Shown here piece after piece: positions 8,350 through 18,000 of a stretch of DNA of 64,000 nucleotides. Below the pieces are notes generated by a model. It was not told the DNA's origin, did no database searches, and saw only the letters and a program-made list of their open reading frames with translations. The DNA comes from Planctomycetota bacterium (GTDB taxonomy: Bacteria; Planctomycetota; B15-G4). Both the position numbers and the translations under genes were made by a program. Positions within the stretch are counted from its first letter, which is position 1; each line of letters opens with the position of its first letter. The stretch covers positions 1 through 64,000 of the forward strand of contig JAJDEO010000066.1 in the NCBI GenBank assembly GCA_029259745.1, written 5' to 3'.

Positions 8350-9660
8350 ATGTCTCCTTCGCGAAACCGGCGCTCGACCCACGCCTGGCTCCTCGGTGAG
8401 CTGGCTGAATGGCGCGCCGAAGGTCTGATCGACGAGAGCGCGGCGCGCGCCATCGCGGCACGCTACGGTGACGACGAGGGGCATGTATCCGGACCCGTGT
8501 TCGCGATCTATCTGATCGGCTCGCTCCTGATCGGTGGTGGCATCCTCGCGTTCGTCGGCTGGAACTGGGATGCACTTCCGGACGCTGGCAAGCTTGCGCT
8601 CGGCGCGGGTTCGCTCGTGCTCGCGAACGTCCTCGGGTTCTGGATGTGGAAGGTCGACGGACGGCGCCCCCTGCTCGGCCAGGCGCTCGTGCTGCTCGGC
8701 AGCCTGCTCTTCGGAGCGAACATCGGCATCGTCTCGCAGGTCTACCAGCTCGATGGGGAGTTCTGGTCGGCCGCGGCGCTGTGGGGCGCGGGCGCCCTCG
8801 TCGTCGCCGTCCTCATGCGCAGCGCCGCGAACGCAATGCTCGGGACCTGGCTCGCCCTGTTCTGGGCCATCGGCTTCGTTGAGGATGCGCAGGTCTGGTG
8901 GCCGCCGCTCGCGCTCGCGTTCGTCGGCGTGCCGCTCGCGTTCTGGCTGCGCTCGTCGGCGTTGTTCGCAAGCGCCGTCATCGTCTCCGCCGTGGCGCTG
9001 GCCTGCGTTCCGATCGGGTTCAATCAGGGGGAGGCGGTCGTCACGAGCCTCCTTGCGACGTGCGCCGTGCTCGCGATCACGCCGTTCGCCCTGAGCCGGA
9101 GTCAGCACGCGTTCGGGATGGTCGCGCTCGTGCTCTCGACCGTCGGGCTCGTCGTCCTCGGCTACCTGCTGTCCTTCCGCGAGGTCGCGGACGAGGTCTC
9201 GATCGCGGACATGACGGACAACGTCTGGTTGGCCGGTGTCGCGCCGCAGGCGGTGCTCGCGCTCCTGCTCGGACTGCGCACGGCCCTGACTCGACCGAAC
9301 GCGTTCGGTGAACGGCCCTACGGAGTCATCCTCTTCATCTGCACGCTGCTCGTGGCGGGCGGGACGCTTCTGCCCGAGCCCGAGGTCCCGCTGGCGATGC
9401 TCGCGAACCTCGCGCTGGTCCTTGTCGCCGGGTGGTCGATCGTCGTCTCGATGAACACGTTCGATCGCCGCGCCTACTGGGCCGGGGCCACGCTGATCGG
9501 GCTCGTGATCGTGTCGCGCTTCATCGAGTACCAGACGGGCCTCTTGACGAAGGCTGTCGTCTTCACTCTGTGCGGCGTTGCCGTGATCGTTTTTGGCCTG
9601 GCCTTCGAACGTCGAGCGCGCGCCGCGGGGCTGGGCTCAGGCTCGGAGGGCTTGAGATGA
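8350..9660 (+). CDS. DUF2157 multi-pass membrane protein
   Basis: A 436-residue membrane protein. The N-terminal about 50 residues (LGELAEWRAEGLIDESAARAIAARY) are the soluble DUF2157 start, followed by at least ten hydrophobic segments, starting YLIGSLLIGGGILAFVGWNW. Its stop overlaps the start of the next gene (ATGA), so the two are translationally coupled. DUF2157 proteins are commonly paired with GDYXXLXY proteins, as here; the biochemical role of the pair is unknown. The ATG at 8350 is chosen because the DUF2157 start follows directly; the upstream extension runs through the palindromes. Confidence 0.85.
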   Translation: MSPSRNRRSTHAWLLGELAEWRAEGLIDESAARAIAARYGDDEGHVSGPVFAIYLIGSLLIGGGILAFVGWNWDALPDAGKLALGAGSLVLANVLGFWMWKVDGRRPLLGQALVLLGSLLFGANIGIVSQVYQLDGEFWSAAALWGAGALVVAVLMRSAANAMLGTWLALFWAIGFVEDAQVWWPPLALAFVGVPLAFWLRSSALFASAVIVSAVALACVPIGFNQGEAVVTSLLATCAVLAITPFALSRSQHAFGMVALVLSTVGLVVLGYLLSFREVADEVSIADMTDNVWLAGVAPQAVLALLLGLRTALTRPNAFGERPYGVILFICTLLVAGGTLLPEPEVPLAMLANLALVLVAGWSIVVSMNTFDRRAYWAGATLIGLVIVSRFIEYQTGLLTKAVVFTLCGVAVIVFGLAFERRARAAGLGSGSEGLR

Positions 9661-10169
9661 GCAAGTGGTGGCCGATCGTCGTCGTGCTCGCGCTGCAGCT
9701 CGGTGCGCTCGCGCTCCTCCCGCAGGGCGCGGCCAAGGCGCGTGCGAGCGGTGCAGAGATCACGCTGCGAACCGTCGCGGTCGATCCCTGGGACCCGCTC
9801 GCGGGGCGCTACGTGGTTCTGCGCTACGCCGTCGAAGAACCATTCGACGGGCTCGTCGGTCCCGGAGTTGTCGACGGGGAGACAGTCTGGATTCGCGTGG
9901 GACGTTCCGAGCCGTCCTGGGAGCGGACAGACGTCACGCTCACGCCCGGGCCGTGGAACGAGCGGCAGCGGTCCCTGCGAGCGACGTGGCGCGGGGGACG
10001 GCCGGAACTCGACGGTGCATCCCGGCTGTACCTCCCCGAGGAGGAGTGCCTCGAGGCCGACAGGCTTCTGCGGAACAACCCCGAGAGCTACGTCGATCTC
10101 GCCGTCAGCGAAGACACCGCGGTGCCGCTCCGGCTCCGCATCGACGAGCGCACGTTCGGCGCGCCCTGA
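9657..10169 (+). CDS. GDYXXLXY-family membrane-anchored protein
   Basis: A 170-residue protein beginning with one hydrophobic segment (WWPIVVVLALQLGALALLP), an uncleaved anchor or signal. The signature DPWDPLAGRYVVLRYAV matches the family motif (D..D...G.YV.L.Y). The rest is predicted beta-rich and extracytoplasmic. Its start overlaps the stop of the DUF2157 gene by 4 bp, so the two products are probably made together and act at the membrane. No enzymatic motif is visible. Confidence 0.85.
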   Translation: MSKWWPIVVVLALQLGALALLPQGAAKARASGAEITLRTVAVDPWDPLAGRYVVLRYAVEEPFDGLVGPGVVDGETVWIRVGRSEPSWERTDVTLTPGPWNERQRSLRATWRGGRPELDGASRLYLPEEECLEADRLLRNNPESYVDLAVSEDTAVPLRLRIDERTFGAP

Positions 10170-10244
10170 CCCGGCGCGTTCTTCGTCGCGGCTGTGCCTG
10201 CCGGAAAGTGTGCCACGAAGACAACGAAAGGAAGTCGTGATGAC

Positions 10245-10487
10245 TCATGGGATGATGTGATCCGTGCACTCGCTTCGGATGGTTCCAATGGCGTGCTCCG
10301 CGAACCCGTTGCAGCAGGGGCTAGCCTTTGGCGTGACGATCTCTTCGAGGCCGAGCGCCGAGCCAGCGGTCCTCGACGAGGAGGGCGCATTCTTATCGAT
10401 CGGAGTCACGTCTGAAGTGTTTTCACGGATTCGATCATCGGCGATGCCGAAGTCGCCCAAGTAGAGGGACCATATTTTGCGAGACAT
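10245..10487 (-). pseudogene. Integrase-core (DDE) transposase fragment
   Basis: The minus-strand frame ends IVTPKASPCCNGFAEHAIGT, then IRSECTDHIIP. This is the segment of rve-type transposases (IS3/IS481-like) that normally reads TP.RAP..NAYAERF..TLRRECLDH, with the final catalytic Glu (here in FAEHAIG). Only this short piece survives and no partner domain is adjacent. It may belong to the same element whose N-terminal scrap is seen near 300. Confidence 0.65.
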
Positions 10488-10844
10488 ATTTTCCTGGCTG
10501 AACGATCAATTGCTGCGGATGCAGTGGTTGTCAGATCTCGTCGCATACCTGTTGCGCGATGGTCTGGGTCTGGACATGAACAGTCGATCTGTGGAGAGCG
10601 TCCACTTCTTTATCTATGACGTCATCAAGATCTTCACTCTCCTGTCGGTACTTATCTATTCTACTTCGTACGTGCAGAGCTACTTTCCGCCCGAGCGCAC
10701 ACGCCGCATTCTTGGGCAACGGACGGGCTTGGGGGCAAATACACTCGCGGCTCTTCTGGGCACGCTGACACCCTTCTGCTCCTGTTCCTCAATCCCGCTG
10801 TTTATCGGCTTCACCGGTGCGGGCCTTCCGCTCTCGATTCGCCC
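10477..10844 (+). pseudogene. Truncated ArsP/DUF318-type permease
   Basis: Starting from a TTG behind AGAGGG, about 122 residues match the N-terminal part of the ArsP_1/DUF318 permease family: a helix (IFTLLSVLIYSTSYVQSYF), then LGTLTPFCSCSSIPLFIGF with the characteristic CSC motif, and GAGLPLS. The similarity stops where a half copy of palindromic family 2 begins; the rest of a normally 300+ residue permease is missing. Base composition here is visibly more AT-rich than the surroundings, which suggests transferred DNA. The product, if made, would be non-functional. Confidence 0.75.
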
Positions 10845-10913
10845 AGGAGGTGCAACACAGCCAGTGGCGAGGAGGGCGCGAAAACAATGGCGCGAACTTT
10901 TGAATCACACCAC
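10845..10913 (-). repeat. Palindromic repeat family 2, half copy
   Basis: The reverse complement of 10845-10913 matches 8073-8142 almost base for base (GTGGTGTGATTCAAAAGTTC, then TCGCGCCCTCCTCGCC, then GGCTGTGTTGCA). Only one arm is present and its inner end coincides with the break in the permease gene. Confidence 0.85.
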
Positions 10914-10952
10914 TCGCTTCGGGCGGACAGCGCAAGCGCCTGAGCGTCTCGT

Positions 10953-11510
10953 TTACTTGGAAGCATGTCCCGTGAATGAATCTAATGGAATCCGAAACGC
11001 GTTCGCCATGGCGCCGAAGGTCTGGGCGAGCCCCATCAACAATGTGAGGGCGACGATTTCCTGCTCGCTGTAATGAGCGCGCAGTCGATCAAACAGCTCA
11101 TCCGAGATGAGGAGCGAATTCTCTACCCACTGGTCCACATACTCAAGCACGCAGCGCTCCTTCTCTGGGAAGCTAGCGTGTGTGGGGTCTTTCATGAGCT
11201 GGAGGATCGCGTCCATTGGCACGCCGCGCTCAAGCGCGAAGGCCTTGTGCAGCGTAAGGCAGTAGTCTGACTGGAACGAGAAGGACAATCGGACGACGGA
11301 GAGTTCCACCAGGCGCGGATCGAGGCCTGATTGGTCGAAAGTAGAGGTGAAGAGGCCCAGCAAAGGCTCAAGTGCCGGCGGGTGGTTGGCGACCGAGGCG
11401 AAGATGTTGGGCACCTTGCCGAAGCGCGCATTGAGAGTGTCGAAAATAGCGAGCACCTCGTCCGATGCGTCTTGACGTCCGACGATGGAGATGCGGTTGC
11501 CTTCGGGCAT
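10953..11510 (-). CDS. Carboxymuconolactone decarboxylase/AhpD-like protein
   Basis: A 185-residue protein of the AhpD-like fold (FGKVPNIFASVANHPPALEPLL at about residues 31-52; ELSVVRLSFSFQSDYCLTLH at about 69-88). The usual redox motif CxxC...H is reduced to a single Cys (YC..TLH), so a thiol-peroxidase role is uncertain; decarboxylase-like or uncharacterised activity is possible. The ATG at 11510 is preferred over an adjacent GTG because AGGA lies 7 bp upstream. The gene lies tail-to-tail with the truncated permease. Confidence 0.8.
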   Translation of the reverse strand: MPEGNRISIVGRQDASDEVLAIFDTLNARFGKVPNIFASVANHPPALEPLLGLFTSTFDQSGLDPRLVELSVVRLSFSFQSDYCLTLHKAFALERGVPMDAILQLMKDPTHASFPEKERCVLEYVDQWVENSLLISDELFDRLRAHYSEQEIVALTLLMGLAQTFGAMANAFRIPLDSFTGHASK

Positions 11511-11513
11511 CAC

Positions 11514-12045
11514 GGTGTCCTGGTGGGAGGGAGTTCAATGCTCCGGGGGAAGCTCCAGTGAGACAGTATCGCCTGTCAGGCCCTGGAGATGTCAGGATAC
11601 GCCGCGCCACCGCATGACCGCCTGGTGAATGATGCGATTGAGCGGCGGTGGGCGCTCCACACCGGCCCCGGGGGCCAGCCGATCGAGTCCGCGTCGTCGC
11701 CCGCATGGAGACCTGAACGGATCGCCCGCCTGGACGCGCTTGAGATGCTCTACGCGAAGGTAGGGGCCGAGACACTCACGGACTTGCTCGGGTCGAGCGC
11801 CTTCGATGGGCTGGCGGGACGACGAGCGTGTCAGGCGACTCCTGAGATCCTGATCGTCGTCGACCGGCAGGACGATGGGCTGTCTCTAGCTGGGCAATGG
11901 CAGATGTCGTTACCAAGAACCTCGTCCGCGCGACGATCGTAGTCGACGACCAGGCTCCTCGAGGGGCGGAGGTGCGGGCAGGGGATGAGGGTCCGCGGGG
12001 CGCGGGCGACGCCCACTCCTACCTGGGGAGTGAGCACCCGGCCCA
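11514..12045. other. About 530 bp without a recognisable gene
   Basis: One open frame at 11589-11942 (plus strand) shows no recognisable domain and no ribosome-binding site; its codon pattern is not convincing. It may be gene debris. No terminator was recognised. Confidence 0.4.
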
Positions 12046-12206
12046 ACAGCCCGTTGAAAAACTCATCCGGCACGCCGCACGCACCCGAGTGCGCCTGTGC
12101 AAGCGCGGGAGCCTCGACGATTCCACCGATTCGCCTGCGTTCCCACACTCGCACAGACACACTCGGTCACGCACGGCGCACTCGGAGCAGGTCTTCAACA
12201 GGCTGG
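12046..12206 (-). repeat. Large palindromic repeat, family 1, copy b
   Basis: A full-length copy in the opposite orientation to copy a: CAGCCCGTTGAAAAACTCAT at the left, a core GAATCC/ACCGATTC in the middle (actually ATTCCACCGATTCG), and GGTCTTCAACAGGCTG at the right. It lies downstream of the kinase gene that ends at 12296. Immediately to its right (12211-12242) is another copy of the GGTGGGCAACACGTTCGAGT short repeat. Confidence 0.85.
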
Positions 12207-12295
12207 TAACGGTGGGCAACACGTTCGAGTGATCGGTAGGCACAACGGACGGGCAAGCTGTCGCGCCATCTCGATTCGTGCAACAGCGCCCTGGG

Positions 12296-15058
12296 TCACC
12301 GACGGTCTGAACCCGTCGTGGGCACAGCGTCCACGAGCTCGCGCAGGCGGGTGACATTGAGCTCGCGCGACTCGAAGCGCGCGTCGCCCGGGTGGAGTGT
12401 CGCCAGTGCGCTCTCGGCGCTGGCGAGCGCGCCCGTCAGGTCCCCGGCGCGCTCCTCGAGTTCGCACCGGGTGGTCCAAGCGCTCGACATCCAGCGCCGG
12501 TCCGCGGCCGTTCTCGAGCATTGTGTGCCCTCCTCCAGCACGCCTAGCGTCGAGGCGCGCCGCGCGTAGCGCAGAGCCCGTTGCAGCTGCGCCTCGTCGC
12601 CGGTGACGAGGTGTGCGCGTCCAAGGAAGTGCGCGGCGTCGTTGAGCGGGCGTAGCTCGAGGCCGTGACAGCCGACCGCACTCTCGAGCGGGATCAGGAT
12701 CTCCTCGAGGGTGGCGAGCTCGAGCTTCGACTCGTCCCACTGAACCGCTGCGAGCGCGCGCGTGGCCAGGGCCGTGGCGAGGTTGTAGTGACACTCCCAG
12801 TACTGCGGGTCGATGGCCACGGCGCGACGTGCGAAGTCGACGGCGTCGTCGAAGTGTGAGGCTCTGTTCTCCGGGTCGTACGCGGAGCGCGTCAAGGCCA
12901 CCGCCGAGAGGCCGACCAGCGCTTCGAACGCCGCTGCGTCTTTGGCGAGTACCGCATGCCGTGCGCGATCCTCGACCTCGAGCCACGCGAGGGCGTGCCT
13001 GGACCACTGCCCGGCGTCCCAGCTCTGACCTTCCGCCGCGCGTTTGGTGCTCTGCGTCTGGCAGAACGCGAAGCGTCCGTTGGCCAGGTACGCGATGAAG
13101 CCGAGCACATCCTGCGCCGTGGACTCATCGACGACGAGGGCCGCGAGTTCCTCAGTCGGACCGACGATCTCGCCGCGCAGCGCCTTGGTGACGTACTCCT
13201 GCCAGAGCGCCCGGCCCTCGTGACCCATCCGCCGCAACGCGGCGATCGACGACGCGACGGTGTCCCAGTCCTGCTTGCCCTTCGCGATCTCGATCATCAT
13301 CCGCTGCGCGCGGATGCTGTTCGGCCGCCACTTGATGAAGTCATCGACGGCCTCGAGTGCCTCGTCGGGCTGGCAGAGACCCTCGTAGGCGCGCGCAAGG
13401 GAGAAGTTCAACTCGTCGCGGTCGGCGTTCTCCTGACGGCCCGCATGCATGTAGGCGTCGCGGGCTTCTCCGAAGCGGCCCATGCCGAGCAGCGTGTCGC
13501 CGACGACCGTCCAACTCTCCGCGTCGGCGGATGCGCTGGCGTGCTCGAGCAGACGCAGCTCGGCCTGCCGGGAGAGCTCCGCTTCACCCAGTGCCCAGTG
13601 CACGCTGGCTGCGAGCGCTGCGTCCAGCGGTTCGGTGTCGGTGAGCCGAGCGAGCCACTGGGCCGCGAGCACCGGGTGTTTCCGCTTCAGCCAACCGCTC
13701 GCGAGGAGTCGCGCGTCTGCAGCGCCGAGGCGTTCGGTCCACGTCGCGGCGAACGCGCGCAGGTCATCGCCGCTCACGCGGTCACCGGGTTCTTCTTCGC
13801 TCAGCGTGAGCGCGAGCGCCGCGCGGTCTGCGTCGTGCAGCTGCGAGATGCGCTGCTCACGGATGCCGAACACGGCGAGCGCGCCGATCGTGAGGACGGT
13901 GAGCGCTGCGGGAATGCGACCGACCGCGCGCCCGCGCGCCAGGCGTATGCCGAGCATCATCGCCGGGTAAATCAACAGCAGCGCAGCCCCGAGGACGACG
14001 GCCACGCGCGCGTCGTGCAGCGTGACGTCGTCAACGGCCTGCCTGCGGAGAAGCAGGTCGGCTGCGAACGCCGCCGTGGGAACCAGCAGGCAGGCCGTCC
14101 CGAGAGCTGGCGCCGATTGGCGGCGTATCCAGCGGGCCGAGCTCCCGATGACGGAGATCGGCCGCGCTCGCGTGGGTTCGCCGTCCAGGAAGCGTCGCAG
14201 GTCCTGTTCGAGTTCGGCGGCACTGCCGTAGCGCTCTTGGGGCTGCTTCTCGAGGCAGCGGAGGCAGACCGCTTCGAGGTCCGGGTTGATGCCCGGCTGG
14301 AGAGCGCTGGGTGGCTTCGGCGCACGGCTCAGGATGTCGACGAAGATGCCCTGCACCGAGTCGGCGGTGAACGGCACACGGAAGGTGAGCATCTCGTACA
14401 GCATCGCGCCGAGGCTGTAGATGTCGGTGCGTCCGTCGATGTCTTTGCGCGCCGCGACCTGCTCGGGGCTCATGTAGTGCGGCGTGCCCATGAGGGTGCC
14501 GGTGACGGACAGGCCCATCTTGTCCTCGACCTTCGCCAGGCCGAAGTCCGTGATCTTGGGCAGCCCGTTCTCGGTCAGGAGGACGTTGGCGGGCTTCATG
14601 TCCCGGTGCAGGACGTGGTGCTCGTGCGCGTGCGCCAGCGCATCGGCGAGTTGGCGGCACACCCCGGCGGCCCACGCGCAGTGCGCGCTGTCGGTGCGCG
14701 TGCCCTGCTCACGATGCCGGTTCAGTACGGCGTCCAGGTCGCCGCCTGCGACGAACTCCTGGCTGATGAGATTGTGACCTCCCTGCTCGAGGAGCGCGTG
14801 GACGGCCACGATGTTGGGGTGGTTCAGCCGCCCGGCCGCTTCGGCCTCGCGTCGGAAGCGATCGATCTGATCGTTCGTGTACGTGAGCTCGCGCGGAAGG
14901 ATCTTGACCGCCACGGGCCGATCCATCGTCTCCTCGCGCGCCTGGAACACGATGCCCTGGGCCCCGCGCCCGATCTCGCGTGTCAGCACGAGATCGCCGA
15001 GTCGTGCGCCGGGCTCCAGGACGGTCGTCGCGCCCGTGTCGTTCTCGATGTCGGTCAG
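12296..15058 (-). CDS. Ser/Thr protein kinase with three membrane helices and TPR-like C-terminus
   Basis: About 920 residues. The kinase domain is complete: IGRGAQGIVF loop (about 28-37), VAVKIL Lys, HRDMKPANVLL, DFGLAK, GTPHYMSPEQ. After about residue 320 come three hydrophobic segments (LGTACLLVPTAAFAADLLL; VVLGAALLLIYPAMMLGI; AALTVLTIGALAVFGI), then a long helical region with TPR-like repeats. No ATG/GTG/TTG lies before the kinase loop; the first such codon (14989) would cut into the domain. A CTG at 15058 with GGAGG 7 bp upstream gives the expected lead-in LEPGARLGDLVLTREIG and is proposed as the start. It lies 28 bp downstream of the giant FG-GAP gene on the same strand, so the two are probably co-transcribed. 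Confidence 0.85.
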   Translation of the reverse strand: MTDIENDTGATTVLEPGARLGDLVLTREIGRGAQGIVFQAREETMDRPVAVKILPRELTYTNDQIDRFRREAEAAGRLNHPNIVAVHALLEQGGHNLISQEFVAGGDLDAVLNRHREQGTRTDSAHCAWAAGVCRQLADALAHAHEHHVLHRDMKPANVLLTENGLPKITDFGLAKVEDKMGLSVTGTLMGTPHYMSPEQVAARKDIDGRTDIYSLGAMLYEMLTFRVPFTADSVQGIFVDILSRAPKPPSALQPGINPDLEAVCLRCLEKQPQERYGSAAELEQDLRRFLDGEPTRARPISVIGSSARWIRRQSAPALGTACLLVPTAAFAADLLLRRQAVDDVTLHDARVAVVLGAALLLIYPAMMLGIRLARGRAVGRIPAALTVLTIGALAVFGIREQRISQLHDADRAALALTLSEEEPGDRVSGDDLRAFAATWTERLGAADARLLASGWLKRKHPVLAAQWLARLTDTEPLDAALAASVHWALGEAELSRQAELRLLEHASASADAESWTVVGDTLLGMGRFGEARDAYMHAGRQENADRDELNFSLARAYEGLCQPDEALEAVDDFIKWRPNSIRAQRMMIEIAKGKQDWDTVASSIAALRRMGHEGRALWQEYVTKALRGEIVGPTEELAALVVDESTAQDVLGFIAYLANGRFAFCQTQSTKRAAEGQSWDAGQWSRHALAWLEVEDRARHAVLAKDAAAFEALVGLSAVALTRSAYDPENRASHFDDAVDFARRAVAIDPQYWECHYNLATALATRALAAVQWDESKLELATLEEILIPLESAVGCHGLELRPLNDAAHFLGRAHLVTGDEAQLQRALRYARRASTLGVLEEGTQCSRTAADRRWMSSAWTTRCELEERAGDLTGALASAESALATLHPGDARFESRELNVTRLRELVDAVPTTGSDRR

Positions 15059-15086
15059 CTCACTTCCTCCGTTCCCACGAGAGCGG

Positions 15087-18000
15087 TCAGTCCACGATCG
15101 TCAGTTCGAGGCCGTTGCTGGCCGAGATCTTGTTGGGAGCGGGCGGCCCGGCGTCGAAGTCCTGAAAGAACATCTGCATCGTGATCGCCGCGCCCACGGT
15201 GGCCGGGTCGGTCGGGAGTGTCGCCGGCAGTGTCAGCGTGCCGGCGCCGGCCTGTCCGGGTGTGCCACCGAGCGGCAGTACGAGATCGAACAGCACCGTG
15301 GTCACGTGCACGAAGCCTGGTTCGATCTTGCCGATTCCCACCTGTAACACGCCCAGTGCGCCGCCCAGGCCCTGCGTCAGGCGGATCTCGATTTGCCCGC
15401 CGGGCGTCGTGTAACCGATTCCGGCGAGGTTCGGCGTGAGGCCGCCCTTGCCGGGCTTTCCCGAGCCGTACTGCGCGAAACCGTTGAGCTCGTTGAGCAG
15501 CAGCGAGACCTTGTTCGCGTTGCCGTGCACGAGCACCATGTCGGTGGTGCCGTTCCCGTCGAGGTCCGTGAGGATGGGACGCAACGCGCTGCCGTCCGCG
15601 GCGCTCGCGCTCAGGCCGCCGAGTGTGTCGACGCCGAACGCGCCCGGACCTTGGTTGAGCAGCGTGCGCACGAACGCCTGGTCGAGCGAGCCCGCGACGA
15701 TGCCGGCCGACGAGGCGAGGTCCGGCCGCGCGTCGCCGTCCAGGTTGCCGAAGACCAGAGCCGAGCCGCCGACCGCGGCGGCCTGACTGCTGGTTGGCAG
15801 GGGCTCGAAGCCGCTGGCGCTATTGCTGGCGAGCACCAGGCGACCGTCGGCGACGCCCACGGCCGCGTCGAGCTGCCCGTCGCCGGTCAGGTCGCCGACG
15901 GCCACGCTGCGCACGTCGCTCCAGCTCGTGCCGAGGTCGTGAGTGACGGGCGTCAACACGCCTGCCACGTTCTCGTAAACCAGCAGGTGACCGGCGCCGC
16001 CGTTGGTCGACGTGGTGATGGCATCGAGCCCGCTGTCACCCACGACATCCGCCAGCGACAAGCCGCCCGAGAGCGCGTGGCCGCCCGGGACCGCCACCGC
16101 GGCGGGGGACGTCGACAGCGCGCCTGCGCCCGTCCCGGCGAAGACGAGCAGCTGGTCGGTGCCGCCGGTGCCAAGGCGCTGGGTCACGACGACGTCGTCG
16201 GTGCCGTCCCCGTCGATGTCGCCAACGGAGAACTCACCGCCGCGCGCCAAAGCGACGGTCTGCGTCACGCTCATGTTGCCCGTGCCGTCGCCGTTGAGGA
16301 CGCTGAGGCTCGCGAACACCTGGCTGAAGAGGTTCGCGGTGTCCTCCCAGTCGTTGTAGACCACCGCGTCGAGGTGCGCATCGCCGCCGAGATCCGCCGT
16401 GAGGAGCGCTCGCGGGCCGCCCTCCCAGACGCCGCCGCCCGGCAGCGCACCTGGGTCCTGCGGATCCACGTCGTTCACGGTGAGGGCCGCCAGCACGCCG
16501 CCGGCACCGTCGCCGAGCAAGATCGTGACCGAGTCGCCCTTCGTGTTCGGGATCAACAGGTCGACGCCGCCGCCTCCGCCACCGCTGTCGGCACTGTCGG
16601 CGCTGTCACCGTTGACGTCGCCCGCGTCGCCGTCGCCGGGCTCGTCGCCGGTCAGGAACTGGTTGGGCGACGGATCGAAGAAGCTCCCCGTGCCGTCGCC
16701 GAGCAGCACGGCCACGAAGCTTTCGAAGCCGGCGCTCGAGCCCTGGCCTGCGAGCGTGTCCTCGTACCAGACCAGCGTGCAATCGAGGTTGCCGTCCTCC
16801 GGGTCGGGCGCGATGTCCTCGAGGATCGGGGCGACGCCCTTGCCCGCGTACGGCGTGGCCAGCTGGCTGACCGCAAAGCCGCCCGCCTGGTCGTTGAGCA
16901 GGATCGTCAACACGATCGGCGGGTGCTCGTCAGCAAACGTGTCCGGCGCGAAGGCGACGTTGTCGGAGTCCGCGTAGACGAAGTCCGGGAAGGTGTCGTT
17001 GTTGATGTCGCCCACGGCGCCGGAGGTGGGGTGGATGCCGTCCGCCGCGGGCATCGCGAAGCCTGCGAACACGCCCGACGGCGTGAAGCCGCCGGCGCCG
17101 TCGCCGAGGTGCAGCGTGAGCGTGCCCTGCGGGTCACCGCCGGGGCCTGCGTCAAACTGGTGGGTGGCCACGAGCGCGTCGATGTCGCTGTCGCCGTCGG
17201 TGTCGGCCAGCAGCACCGAGGCCAGCGCTTGGCCGGTCGCGAACGTGCCGTTGTTCGTGAGGTTGCCGGCGCCGTCGCCGAGCAGCACCGTGGCGAAGCC
17301 CTGCTCCAGGCCGGAGCCCAGCGCGACCGCCGCGCTTGCCGTGACCACGTCGAGGTTGGCGTCGCCATTCACGAAGCCGACCGCGAGGTCGGAGAGCAGC
17401 GTCACGGGCGCGAAGCCCGCGGCTGTGAAGTTGCCCGCGCCGTTGCCGAGGAAGATCGTCACGCCGCCGTCGCCTGCGACCACGACGTCAGGGTTTCCGT
17501 CGTTGTTGAAGTCTGCCGTGGCGATCGCGACGGGTGCGCCGTCGTTGGGCAGTGCGAACTCGACGTGGGTGTCGAAGGGCGGCTCACCGGGGATGTCCTG
17601 TGCCGGTAGGTAGGAGAAGCTGTCGCCGCCGGTGTTGGCCGTGAAGATGTCGTCGAAGCCGTTGTTGTCGCCGTCGGACTGTGCCGCTTGAGTGGGGAAG
17701 TCGCCGGTGCCGAAGTTGAAGGTCTCGCCGACGCCGATGATGGCGTCGGCAAAGATCAGTTCCCCGACGAACACGCAGCTCGCGCCCTCGTCGGGAATGA
17801 TCACGACGGGCTCGAGGATGGCCTCGTCGCCGTCGCTGCCGGACGGCTTGATCAGCGTCGCGCGCCCCGAGCGACCCAGCAGAGACGAGACGTAGCTGGG
17901 GATCGGCTCGGGCTCGGGCGGGCCGACCATCGCGAGGATGTAGACCGCGCCGCGATCTGTGCCGCCGTCGTCATCCCGGAAGGCGCCCGCCACCAGGTCC

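Noticed and set aside
11589..11942. A 117-codon plus-strand frame
   Set aside because: No domain, no ribosome-binding site, and composition not clearly coding; listed only as an unresolved region.
15393..17609. A 738-codon open frame antisense to the FG-GAP gene
   Set aside because: It mirrors the repetitive DxDGDG codons of the real gene; its product is Arg/Val/Ala-rich low-complexity without a signal or domain.
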